NCBI GenBank assembly: GCA_014058105.1
Contig: JACGCM010001897.1
Location: 463,984 to 527,983, forward strand
Reading direction: 5' to 3'
Source: Kingdonia uniflora
Lineage: Eukaryota > Streptophyta > Magnoliopsida > Ranunculales > Circaeasteraceae
DNA: 64,000 nucleotides
A model generated the notes under the pieces. That model had not been told where the DNA came from. It saw only the letters and a list, made by a program, of their open reading frames with translations, and ran no database searches. This document shows, in pieces, positions 44,997-53,591 of the stretch. Within the stretch, counting starts at the first letter, position 1. The number at the start of each line of letters is the position of its first letter. Both the position numbers and the translations under genes were made by a program.

Positions 44997-46247
44997 TAAT
45001 CGAAACATAATTTTCTACCCAATTCATTCAATTTTTTAGGTGGACACGATTTTCTATAAATTTAAGAGCAAAAATATTTATGTAATTCCCCCCTTCAGTA
45101 AGAAGTTCATACCATCTACACCATTAAAATATATTATATACAATTTGTGTGAAAAATATGGCATTAAAAGCATTATAATTGTCCTCCACCTTTCATCAGT
45201 GAAAAATATGCTATGTACAACTGATGATAGTGTGTCCTCCAATAAGAACATAAGATTCTTATAATTACAAATGCCCAAGGTCCCACAGACGAAGATGGGG
45301 ATAAAGATATTATATCTAAAGCATTCATTTATAATTTGGCTGACCATCCATGACAGGCCTCTGGCAGAATTTTTTTTGTTTCAAATGCTAAGATTCCTCA
45401 TCTTCAGGATAATAGAGAACACTTCCTTCTGCTAAAGTGTTGTGGTACTCTGTGTCTAGCATGCTATAAGTTATCTGTCCTTCCACTTTTGGTTAGTCTT
45501 TTATTTATGATTACACTTTTACTTCTAGTATCTTTTGCTTCTCCTTAATCAAAGATCGCGATGAATTGCCTTTCCAGGCTCTATATACTATATGGAAGTA
45601 GAGAAATCTTTGATTTCTTTTCAAAAAAACTTAAGAATTATTCTTAGTTCTGAATCTCCTAAACCTGAGATCAAGTACTTAGTCTTCTCAAGACCTATTA
45701 TGATATATGGAAGGGTAAGAATCCTAGATATAGTTCAAGAGAATCAAGACCTGTAAGACCTGTAACTGCTCTAGTGAATTCCATTTCTTTCAAAGTGAAT
45801 AATTGCTAAATTTTCTCTTTCAATTTCAGTAATCTCCTTGATCAAAATATGTTCATCTCAACTGGGATTGAGGGGATTGTTTCAATTAAAAAAACCTATC
45901 AAATGGGCCTTCTACCTCCTACCTCCACCTTTTGAATCGTAGCTTTTAATTGTAATTCTAGCCTTACTCGTAATGCTATCTAAATGAAGTGCTCTGTAGT
46001 TTAAGTAATCGTGGTAAACTTTGTGTTATGATTGCCTATTATGTTAAACAAAAATATATGTTTCAATATAAATTGGAGATATCCACTTCTTCGGAAGTCA
46101 TGGGCAGGAAAGGGCTCTGCCACTACACAAATCTTCCTAGTTCCTTCCTTTGTAATTGGACTATTTTCTTGTACGCTCCTGGTACTGAACTTTAAGAGTT
46201 CTTCCTTACTGCTCATTGGGTTTTGTTAAGGAATAATAAATATGACG
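44997..46247. other. Hel-3 interior resuming after the Hel-2 insertion
   Basis: The sequence continues Hel-3 after the A|T target. Short open frames on both strands have no similarity I can name. Confidence 0.35.
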
Positions 46248-46538
46248 TTAGTTTGATATTGAACTCAAACTTCTGAAGCTGACGTGATAGGTTCCCAATA
46301 GAAGAACGAAGCTCACCGGTAGCTTATTTGTTACAAAAGAAAATAGTTCAAGGTTAGTAGAATTTGCCGCAGAGGTATGAAAATCCATTCCAACCTCACC
46401 GCTGCTATGCAGCAGATTACTCCCTAGGCTTATAACTTGTAGACTTGGCAAATTGTTCAATAATGGGATTTCCCCACCGAAATTGTTAATAGAAAGATCA
46501 ATCTGGAAGAATAGATTTGGCCAGATTGTTCCCACCAA
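46248..46538 (-). pseudogene. LRR receptor-like kinase fragment (LRR repeats only)
   Basis: The minus strand reads IDLSINNFGGEIPLLNNLPS, then LQVISLGSNLLHSSGEVGMD, then SAANSTNLELFSF and NKLP. These are plant extracellular LRRs (LxxLxLxxNxFxGxIP). The insertion with a conserved DF and NSTNL is like that of subfamily XII receptors (EFR/FLS2-like group). Only about two and a half repeats are present, and no kinase domain or signal peptide follows. It lies in Hel-3 and may be captured or a trapped relic. Confidence 0.6.
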
Positions 46539-47154
46539 CGTATAAAGTGGTTGGTATTAGTTTAAAATATGGTTACATTGTAATGAAGTACAAATAGATA
46601 AGGTGTTATCTAGAGCATGTAAGCTAGATCATAGTTATGCATAGTGCTAATGCAGAGAAAGAGACGCTCTATAGACCCCAACCCGCTATGAACTGCAACA
46701 ATTCCAAATTATGTGAAAAGCTTTATGTAGGTTAAAGCAAGTTAAAGCGATGACTAAAGTAGAACAATATTTGTTAACTGTAGCATTACAATACGCATAT
46801 TATTCATAGTTTTTTTATACACATATCTTAAAAATTAGTTAGGAATCTTCAACATAATCTGCAGAATACGTGGTTGCAATCGGAATTCATGCATCATTGA
46901 AAAATGTAATCAACTATGATAATGTACTTCAACAAAATTAGGAGAACAAATAGATAAGGAGAATAAAACACCCTTTATAGAGAGAGAATGCTTATTTGAA
47001 GTACCTGTTTACTGTTAGAGGAAGACATAAAAGCTTAATGAAGAATCTTCAAGAGGGGAGGTTGAATGTAGTAGGACAATGCTAGGCGAATTTGAACAAA
47101 TGCAAATCCACCTAAATCAGAACTATTATTCGGAACTGAAGCAATAATATTTCA

Positions 47155-47437
47155 CGCGAAATTGAAGCAACGATATTTCCCAAAAAAAATGTTCCAAATC
47201 AAAATCATTGTGTGCAAATCAAAATCAAAATCGTAAGGCGAAATTGAAGCAACAATATTTTAAAAAAATGGCATTCCAAATCAAAATCATTGTGTGTAAA
47301 TCAAAATCAAAATCATAAGGCGAAATTGAAGCAATGATATTTCCAAAAAATGGCGTACCCGAAATTGAAGAAAACGGCGTTCCAAATCAAAATCATTGTG
47401 TGCAAATCAAAATCATAAGGCAAAATTGAAGCAATGA
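47155..47437. repeat. 82-bp tandem array, about 3.5 copies
   Basis: GAAATTGAAGCAA recurs at about 47158, 47240 and 47322 (spacing 82), with a shifted last copy near 47423. Each unit also has TTCCAAATCAAAATCATTGT and GTAAATCAAAATC. It lies about 250 bp from the Hel-3 5' end. Confidence 0.8.
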
Positions 47438-47439
47438 CG

Positions 47440-47681
47440 CTGGTAGTTGTTTTTTTTTTTTTTTTTTGAGGAGTAGAAGAGAAGAGAAGTTTGGACTCGA
47501 GGGATGAGAAGAGAAGTTTGAAATCGGGTTTTTTTTTTTTTAGATTTTAGTTTTAAAATCTAAACTTCCATAACTGCCCTTCCTTGTGCGTTTCTCGAGG
47601 CACCAACAGCGCATCGCAGCCCCTCTTTATCTTTGGAGATAAGGACAGACTTGTCCAAAGTGGCAAAAACGTCGTGAGAGA
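47440..47681 (-). repeat. Hel-3 5' terminal region
   Basis: From 47681 on the minus strand: TCTCTCACGACG, TTGGACAAGTCTGTCC, GATAAAGAGGGGCTGC, TTGGTGCCTCGAGAAACG, then homopolymer and purine/pyrimidine tracts (47448-47545). The host sequence resumes at 47682. Confidence 0.65.
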
Positions 47682-47765
47682 TTAATTAAAGTTGGTTTGG
47701 TATGCCTTTTGGGTTTGGCATGCCATGACTTGGCATGCCGAAAAAAGCGTGCCAGGTACCCCTAC

Positions 47766-47773
47766 TATAAATA
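47766..47773 (+). promoter_or_regulatory. TATA box of the GeBP-like gene
   Basis: TATAAATA lies about 310 bp before the start codon. Transcription would begin near 47797, giving a first exon to 47973. Just upstream, GGCATGCC occurs twice (within TTTGGCATGCCATGACTTGG and the following bases), a possible palindromic binding site. The Hel-3 border is 85 bp upstream. Confidence 0.6.
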
Positions 47774-47796
47774 ACCCAAAAGTATTAGGGTTTGAT

Positions 47797-48069
47797 GTTG
47801 TTCGATTACACACAAGAACACTTCAGTTGCCTCTCCCTCGGCCTCACTCAGGAATCCCAATTACGTTCTCCAACTCGCCAATCTCGCTATTGCCTTCTTC
47901 AAGGAAGAGTCTCATCTCACTAACAAACTGCAATCTGGGATACCCATCAGCCACTCTACTTACATCTAAAAAGGTTAGTTAGTTTGGGTTTTGATATTGT
48001 TTTGTTTCAGGTTTGTTTTTGTTCGATTCAGTTGTGAGTTGATATCTAGGTTTTCTTTCTTTATTGTAG
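47797..48069 (+). other. 5' UTR exon and intron of the GeBP-like gene
   Basis: The first exon (about 47797-47973) is C/T-rich leader ending CTAAAAAG|GTTAGT. The intron is 96 bp and T-rich with acceptor TTTATTGTAG at 48069. A plus-strand open stretch covers 47692-47982 but starts upstream of the TATA box, so I treat it as untranslated. Start and end of transcription are inferred from the TATA box only. Confidence 0.5.
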
Positions 48070-48077
48070 CAATCAAT

Positions 48078-48665
48078 ATGGCACCACCGAAACCTGGGAG
48101 TGGGAGGATATGGACTCATGAAGAAGAGGTATTGATTTTACAACACATGGCAAGAAAACCTTCCTCTAATTCACTTCACGAATTCGTTAAACTTACAATT
48201 TGTCCCAATATCTCCCACACTCAATTGATGGCCAAAATCGGCAGAATGAAGAGCAAGTATAACAACTATCTTAAAAAAAATGGTCGACCAAGATCCGGAA
48301 CTGAAGAATTTTATCTCTGGGCTACGGATGTCTGGGGCGTCGATAACACCACCATTTCGAATGATAGTGAAAGTGTGCCTCCTCCGTCCTCGTCTTCATC
48401 TTATCCTATTTTGAGTAATGAACTTCAGTTTAATCAGGATTCGTTGAAGCCCCCCGAATCTTTCTTTGAATGGTTGAAACTCTGTGGATTTAACATAGCT
48501 TTGAGTGACGAGATTAAGTCAAAGGAGTTGGAAGAGAGCTGGAAGAATTTGCACGAGGCAGAGTTGAAGAATTACCGAGTGCAGATCGAGCTGATACAAG
48601 AGAACCAAATGCTGATAGAGGAAGCGCAAAGAGCACCATGGCTCCATAACGTATGTAGTAGTTAG
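48078..48665 (+). CDS. GeBP/STKL-like (DUF573) transcription factor
   Basis: The 195-residue product starts MAPPKPGSGRIWTHEEEVLI. Residues 9-95 form the DUF573 DNA-binding domain of plant GeBP (GLABROUS1 enhancer-binding protein) factors: RIWTHEEEVLILQHM, QLMAKIGRMKSKYNN and FYLWATDVWG match its trihelix-like pattern. Residues 100-115 are Ser/Pro-rich. The C-terminal part (150-190) is helical with ELEESWKNLHEAEL, comparable with the leucine-zipper-like dimerisation end of the family. The start is chosen because an intron (47974-48069, AAG|GTTAGT to TATTGTAG) ends eight bases upstream, making the earlier exon 5' UTR. The product is shorter than typical GeBP proteins. It lies in a host island between Helitrons and is the only intact-looking gene here. 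Its targets are unknown. Confidence 0.75.
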   Translation: MAPPKPGSGRIWTHEEEVLILQHMARKPSSNSLHEFVKLTICPNISHTQLMAKIGRMKSKYNNYLKKNGRPRSGTEEFYLWATDVWGVDNTTISNDSESVPPPSSSSSYPILSNELQFNQDSLKPPESFFEWLKLCGFNIALSDEIKSKELEESWKNLHEAELKNYRVQIELIQENQMLIEEAQRAPWLHNVCSS

Positions 48666-49190
48666 TATTACTTTTCTCCCATTTTTACATAGTAATATAT
48701 GCGGTCCGGGTCATTTATATTGCCTGATTCATATTTATAAGAACACTTATGGATCACTAAAGCAATGTTTGAGTCATATTTTCAGACATCAACCTTTTCT
48801 TATTCTTTTGGCGTGTGGGAATTGATCAAAACCGCTTGTTCCCTTTTTTTCCCTTCAAAAAGTAAGTAATTTAGTAGTAGTAAAATGAATTACAAGAAGA
48901 GGGAAGCTGTAGACAGACCCTACAGTCATATCCCACTTTTAAAATGCAATCTCTCACACAAGCTCATAAGAACCTATAATAGTTCTGCTGCAATGTTGTT
49001 TTCTAGGGTTTTTCATGTTGAGACAGGAGAAGTAGATCAAACACATCGACACAGTAATTATTTTTTATCTCTTTTATTAAACAATGTTTTGATTTGTATG
49101 CAAAGAGCTTCTAATTAGTAGTAGCACTAGTAGTATTAGTAGAAGTAGAGCTTGAACAACAACAAAACCTCATTTTCTGTTTCTTCAAAC
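48666..49190. other. Spacer downstream of the GeBP-like gene
   Basis: It holds the likely 3' UTR and AT-rich spacer. No gene is recognised, although a short plus-strand open stretch lies at 48885-49118. Confidence 0.45.
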
Positions 49191-49194
49191 CTAA

Positions 49195-50455
49195 TCTTTC
49201 AAATCAAAGTCAGAATCACAAATGAAAAATCTGTGACAGCGTCATATCTCATGAACTCATATTAGGGTTCTCATTTCCGCAACGAAGGCTTCAAAGAAAA
49301 TTAAAATTAAGTCTTTAGAAGAAGCACATTGTGTTGTTGAGCTCCTCCGAACACAGGGATTTACTAATACCCAAATCACAAACATAGTCACCAAGCGCCA
49401 TTCTCTACATGTCACCAACTCAGACGAGACCCTCAAACCCAAGTTCGAGTTTTTCAAATCTTTGGGTATGTGAATTCCTGAAATTGTAAAGACGGTCTCT
49501 AGTCAGCCTAGAAGGGACCTAGAGAACCAAATCATCCCATCTTGTAATTTCATCAAAACCTTTGTCCACACTGACGACAAACTCGTAACCCTTCTCAAGA
49601 GGAAACCCCTTCTACCTATGGTATACCTGAACCCAATAAATCAAGGTTGATGAGTCGTCAACCGTCTGCACTGCAGCTAAACTCTGACCGCTTGGAGGCA
49701 GTCACTTTGAAAGCTAAGAAATTGGGTTCCGATCCTAAAAGTATAGGGTTCATTGAAGCCGTCCGAATGGTGACACAATTAACTGAATCGAATTGGGAAC
49801 GGAAAATGGAAGTTTATAAGAGTTTAGGATGGTCCAAGGAAGTGTTTCTTTCAGTATTCAGACTGCAGCCTGCTATTATGCAAACTTCAGAAAATAAGAT
49901 AGCGATATTATGTCTTTTTTTCTGAAAATGTTGAAATTGAGTCCTTCGATGGTGGCCAAATACCCCAAACTTACGACGGTTAGTCTAGAGAAGAGAATTA
50001 TTCCCAGGAAGTGCTCAGTTCTGTCTTATCCAAAATTTGGCTTCTCTCCATCTATGAATGACTTGGGAGGCAGTCACTTTGAAAGCTAAGAAATTGGGTT
50101 TCGATCCTAAAAGAATAGGGTTCATTGAAGCCGTCCGAATGGTGACACAATTAACTGAATCGAATTGGGAACGGAAAATGAAAGTTTATAAGAGTTTAGG
50201 ATGGTCCAAGGAAGTGTTTCTTTCAGCATTCAGACCGCAGCCTGCTATTATGCAGACTTCAGAATATAAGATAGCGATATTATGTATTTCTTTCTGAAAA
50301 TGTTGAAATTGAGTCCTTCGATGGTGGCCGATGGTGGCCAAATACCCTAAACTTATGACCTTTTAGTCTAGAGAAGAGAATTATTCCCAGGAAGTGCTCA
50401 GTTCTGTCTAATCCAAAATTTGGCTTCTCTCCATCTATGAATGACTTGAATGATC
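49195..50455 (+). pseudogene. Plant mTERF-family pseudogene with internal tandem duplication
   Basis: The plus strand encodes, in slightly broken frames, a typical plant mTERF start (VTASYLMNSY), then VVELLRTQGFTNTQITNIVT and PKFEFFKSLG, an in-frame TGA at 49471-49473, PRRDLENQIIPSCNFIKTF and later GFIEAVRMVTQLTESNWERK and MEVYKSLGWSKEVFLSVF. Families of this type bind organellar nucleic acids and control mitochondrial or plastid gene expression. Here the third part occurs twice, 372 bp apart (49695 and 50067). Several frameshifts are visible and the C-terminus is lost. It may come from a tandem mTERF cluster, which is common in plants. Confidence 0.8.
49695..50455. repeat. 372-bp tandem duplication within the mTERF pseudogene
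   Basis: GAGGCAGTCACTTTGAAAGC begins both units, at 49695 and 50067. The units are nearly identical (for example TTCTTTCAGTATTC against TTCTTTCAGCATTC). The second has an extra 11-bp GGCCGATGGTG insertion near 50325. Both end TCTATGAATGACTTG. Confidence 0.9.
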
Positions 50456-50745
50456 ATCTTAGCAGTGGCAGAATCTGAAACAATGATGATGTTCAACCAT
50501 CCTTCATTCAAAGCTTTTTCTGCAGCTTACATGATACCGTAGCATTCTACAATATAAGATGAAGTAATGCCTAAATTCTGAAGATATACATCCTTAATCA
50601 CCAGTATTGCTTCTGAAGATAAGGCTAAAATCACCAATACCTCAATTCCCTTTGCTGGCTCCGTCACTGTTTATCTTGATCACTCCAGGACGGGGAAGGG
50701 ACCAAGAGAAAGATTTAATATCTGGGGTTTCTTAGGTTTATAATG
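50455..50745 (-). pseudogene. RNase H-like (RVT_3-type) fragment
   Basis: The minus strand encodes a plant 'RNase H-like' unit as found at the ends of LINE pol or in stand-alone plant genes: PRPGVIKINSDGASKGN with the first Asp, then (after a frame change) an IVECYG stretch with the catalytic Glu, AAEKALNEGWLNIIIV and SDSATAK with the next Asp. Two or more stops interrupt it. The same DNA, minus its far end, is repeated at 53204-53419. It could be a LINE remnant or a decayed host gene. Confidence 0.55.
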
Positions 50746-50917
50746 ATCTAAACATTAGAGAACTCTTAGTTCATCGACATTGTTTTTGTCCCCTTAGATA
50801 TAGTTGCAGAGTCTTGAACACTTCTAATAATAGAACAAGGTTATAAACCCATGCTGCGCACGGTTGCGTAAGTTCATCCGGACATTTTTTTTCTCTGTCT
50901 ATTAGAAGTATACTTAC
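50530..50917. repeat. 388-bp direct repeat, left copy
   Basis: Nearly identical to 53204-53591 (one C/T difference at about 50571 seen by eye). The sequence includes part of the RNase H-like fragment and 82 bp of a Helitron 3' end. Its right edge is exactly the terminal base of the chromovirus LTR (50918). Confidence 0.95.
50836..50917 (-). repeat. Degenerate Helitron 3' terminus (Hel-6), left copy
   Basis: The minus strand has a hairpin CCGTGC-GCA-GCATGG followed by GTTTATAACCTTG and T, matching the Hel-3 terminus with CTAG changed to CTTG. The same end is repeated at 53510. The 5' partner of this subfamily was not found to the right. Confidence 0.5.
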
Positions 50918-51338
50918 TGACACGGACCAACTTAAAATCAAGCTTGGCACGTGCGGCACTCGAGACACCTGTCCCAAGTAAGCCTAATTACTCTTCTATA
51001 TCAATTATTTAGCAACACAACATTGCAAAGCATCACATAATCTCAACGCATCACAAACACTGAACAAAGGGTCTTTGAAGGCATCATTTCATTCAAATAT
51101 CAACAACTATTACAAAGCACTATTACAAGCTTAAATTCCTTCTTGGGTGTATCGGATACTAGTCCTCTACATATATAGGAAATTGGAAAACAGCCAAGTT
51201 CTAAAAGGAAACATCAAAAGTGGAGACGAAGTGTACTTCTCCATTTTCCTAAGCTAACCTTTACAAAAATAAATGAAAATTTGTACAATGCTCTTTTACA
51301 ACCTAAGGAACCTATATACAAAGCCTGGGCGTCACACT
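50918..51338 (-). repeat. 3' LTR of the chromovirus
   Basis: The minus strand begins TGTGACGCCCAGGC directly after the purine tract GGGAGAGAG and ends GGTCCGTGTCA at 50918, about 421 bp. There is no second LTR in the window. Confidence 0.8.
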
Positions 51339-51347
51339 CTCTCCCAC

Positions 51348-52485
51348 TCAGCTTGGAGACGCCCTCGTCGACTTTTTCTTCTGCTTCCACATCTGTCTGT
51401 TCTCTTTCCTCTCTTGCTTGGATTCAGTCTTCCTTTGTCGGACCAGAAGGGGATGAGAATCTTGGTGCTCCCAGCTGGCTTCAGTATCTGGCAGATCCTT
51501 CCACTTCACAAGGTACTCATAAACTTCCTCTTTGGTGTCCGGATCAATGTGGGTGACTCTGTGATCAAGAACACTCTCTGGAACTTCGCCAGAACTTACT
51601 GGCTTGAGCGGAACATGAGGCTTGACGGTAGTTCTGCTTGGATCTTCCTTATCCTGGTGGTAAGGCTTTGAAGTACTGGAATGAAATACTGGATGGATGA
51701 AGCGAAGGTGGGAAGGTAATTGAAGCTTGTAGGAAACCTTCCCAACTTTACCAATGATTGGCATCGGACCAATGTACTTAGATACTAGCCCTTGGTGTAT
51801 TCTGCCACCTCGCTGCTTGAGATGGGATCTCTTGATCAGAACAAGGTCCCCAACTTGAAAAGAATCTGGTCGTCTCTTCTGGTCGGCCCACTTCTTCATT
51901 CTTGCTGACGCTTTCTCTAGAGAGGCCCGGGCAATATCTGTATTTCTCTGCCATTCTTTTGCAAATTGGTAGGCTCTCGGAACACTTCCTTTGTAATCGG
52001 AGGCCACTGTGTGCGGCGTGAGGCGGCGTGAGGGGCTGCTGTCCTAACAGTATCTCGGAAGGACTCTTGTTGGTGGAGGAACTCTTCTGCAGATTAAAGC
52101 AAAACTGTACTACATCCAAAAGTTCGGCCCAGTCCTTCTTGTTCACCCTGACAAAGTGCCGGAGGTACTCTTCTAACATTGCATTGAAGCGTTCTGTCTG
52201 ACCATCTGACTGTGGATAGTTACTGGTTGAGAAGTTGAGAGTAGATCCCAGTAATCTAAATACTTCCCTCCAAAACTTCCCAGTAAATCTCGGATCTCTA
52301 TCGCAGACAATGTCTTTTGGCACGCCCCAATACTTTACAACATGCTTCACAAAGAGACGCGCGGTTTTCTCTGCCGTACAAACAATTGGAGTCGGAATGA
52401 ATGTTGCATACTTAGAGAACCGGTCGATGATCACGAGTATGGAACCATACCCTTTTGTCTTGGGTAACCCAGAGATAAAGTCCAT
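51348..52485 (-). pseudogene. Chromovirus integrase core and chromodomain, frameshifted
   Basis: From 52485 the core reads MDFISGLPKTKGYGSILVII and DRFSKYATF (first Asp), VCDRDPRFTGKFW (second Asp) and SDGQTERFNAMLEEYLRHFV (Glu), the DDE triad. Near 52035-52015 a 10-bp direct duplication (GCGGCGTGAG twice on the plus strand) shifts the frame. In the next frame the protein continues with KKWADQKRRPDSFQVGDLVL and a chromodomain, EEVYEYLVKWKDLPDTEASW, to a stop at 51348. The chromodomain would direct integration to modified histones. The core is otherwise well kept, so the break is probably not very old. Confidence 0.85.
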
Positions 52486-52497
52486 AGAGACGCTTTC

Positions 52498-52821
52498 CTA
52501 AGGTCGAGTCGGCACGGGAAGTGGTTCCAGCAATCCAAGTGGCAAATCCCGATCAACTTTGTCTTGCTGGCAAATGTGACAGGTCCGCGTATAATCCATC
52601 ACTTCATTCTGATCGTTTGGCCAATAGTACCCCCTGTGTAGCAAGGATAGTGTTCTCCGCCAGCCCGGATGGCCTGCCCAAAGAGTATCATGGCACTCCT
52701 TGATTAGCTCCCGCCTTAGTCCTGTGAACCGAGGAACATAAAGTCGTTGTCCCTTCGTGTATAAAAGACCATCTTCCACCCAGAACCGTCTTGTCTTCCC
52801 CTGTTTCACCAAGTTAATCAT
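52498..52821 (-). pseudogene. Chromovirus integrase zinc-binding domain
   Basis: The stretch has the HHCC pattern, HDTLWAGHPGWRRTL and TCHICQQDK, in a typical integrase N-terminal setting. An in-frame stop (52500-52498) separates it from the core, which continues in the same frame from 52485. A 25-bp direct duplication at 52803-52852 joins it out of frame to the RNase H part. Confidence 0.8.
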
Positions 52822-53200
52822 GGCCTGGTTTCACCAAGTTAATCATGGCCTGGGTCTGAGGATCCACCGCTAACCCTTCGCGGATCCTATCATGGAGGGC
52901 GCTGGTAACATAAGAGTGAGACTGTTCGGCAGCTGTAGAGGTGGCCGCAAGTTCAGGCTTACGGCTTAATGCATCCTGCACATTGTTCATCCTCCCTGGC
53001 TTGTGCTCGAGATCTAAATCAAACTCGGCTAGAAACTCTTGCCAACGGGCCTGCATCGAGGTCAACTTCTTCTGTGTAAGGAAATGGCTTGCCGCACGGT
53101 TATCGGTCTTCACCAGAACCTTTATTCCTAACTGATAGTGTCGCCATACTCGTAGGCAATGCACAATAGCAAGGAGTTTCTTCTACTGAGATGAATACCT
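52814..53200 (-). pseudogene. Chromovirus RNase H, 5'-truncated
   Basis: VKTDNRAASHFLTQKK and ALSRKPELAA are the TDN and DALSRK landmarks of gypsy RNase H. Upstream coding ends abruptly at about 53203 where the second 388-bp repeat begins; RT is missing. Confidence 0.8.
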
Positions 53201-53203
53201 TAG

Positions 53204-53591
53204 CATGATACCGTAGCATTCTACAATATAAGATGAAGTAATGCCCAAATTCTGAAGATATACATCCTTAATCACCAGTATTGCTTCTGAAGATAAGGCT
53301 AAAATCACCAATACCTCAATTCCCTTTGCTGGCTCCGTCACTGTTTATCTTGATCACTCCAGGACGGGGAAGGGACCAAGAGAAAGATTTAATATCTGGG
53401 GTTTCTTAGGTTTATAATGATCTAAACATTAGAGAACTCTTAGTTCATCGACATTGTTTTTGTCCCCTTAGATATAGTTGCAGAGTCTTGAACACTTCTA
53501 ATAATAGAACAAGGTTATAAACCCATGCTGCGCACGGTTGCGTAAGTTCATCCGGACATTTTTTTTCTCTGTCTATTAGAAGTATACTTAC
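53204..53591. repeat. 388-bp direct repeat, right copy
   Basis: Same length and nearly the same sequence as 50530-50917, including the Helitron 3' terminus (at 53510). It continues to the right into AAACATTTAAAAG, which is taken as the original flank. Confidence 0.95.

Larger units (their letters stand above)
29514..47681 (-). mobile_element. Helitron Hel-3, split by Hel-1 and Hel-2
   Basis: The 5' end at 47681 reads TCTCTCACGACGTTTTTGCC on the minus strand and is preceded by A (47682). The 3' end at 29514 reads CATAACCTAG, preceded by a hairpin TTGTGC-GTA-GCACGA (29541-29527). The next base on the minus strand is the T of Hel-4. Hel-2 and Hel-1 occupy 32447-44996 inside it, flanked by the expected A (44997) and T (32446). 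Removing them leaves about 5.6 kb. No Rep/helicase is visible. The interior has a 466-bp tandem duplication, an 82-bp tandem array and an LRR receptor fragment. Pairing of the ends rests on subfamily similarity and nesting logic. Confidence 0.6.
50918..53203 (-). mobile_element. Truncated Ty3/gypsy chromovirus: RNase H, integrase, chromodomain, 3' LTR
   Basis: On the minus strand the element runs from within the RNase H region (53203) through integrase and chromodomain to a complete 3' LTR ending at 50918. 5' LTR, gag, protease and RT are missing. The chromodomain at the integrase end assigns it to the chromovirus branch. A polypurine tract abuts the LTR start near 51338. The element is inserted in a Helitron 3' region, and both ends border copies of one 388-bp local segment. 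Confidence 0.85.

Noticed and set aside
47692..47982. Plus-strand open stretch as an N-terminal exon of the GeBP-like gene
   Set aside because: It begins upstream of the TATA box and has no similarity to the family; the exon is better read as 5' UTR.
49257..49457. Minus-strand open stretch opposite the mTERF pseudogene
   Set aside because: It is the shadow of the mTERF frame; the plus strand carries the family motifs.
50530..53591. The 388-bp direct repeats as LTRs of the chromovirus
   Set aside because: They lack TG...CA ends, contain an RNase H-like fragment and a Helitron end, and the true LTR with an adjacent purine tract lies inside them at 50918-51338.
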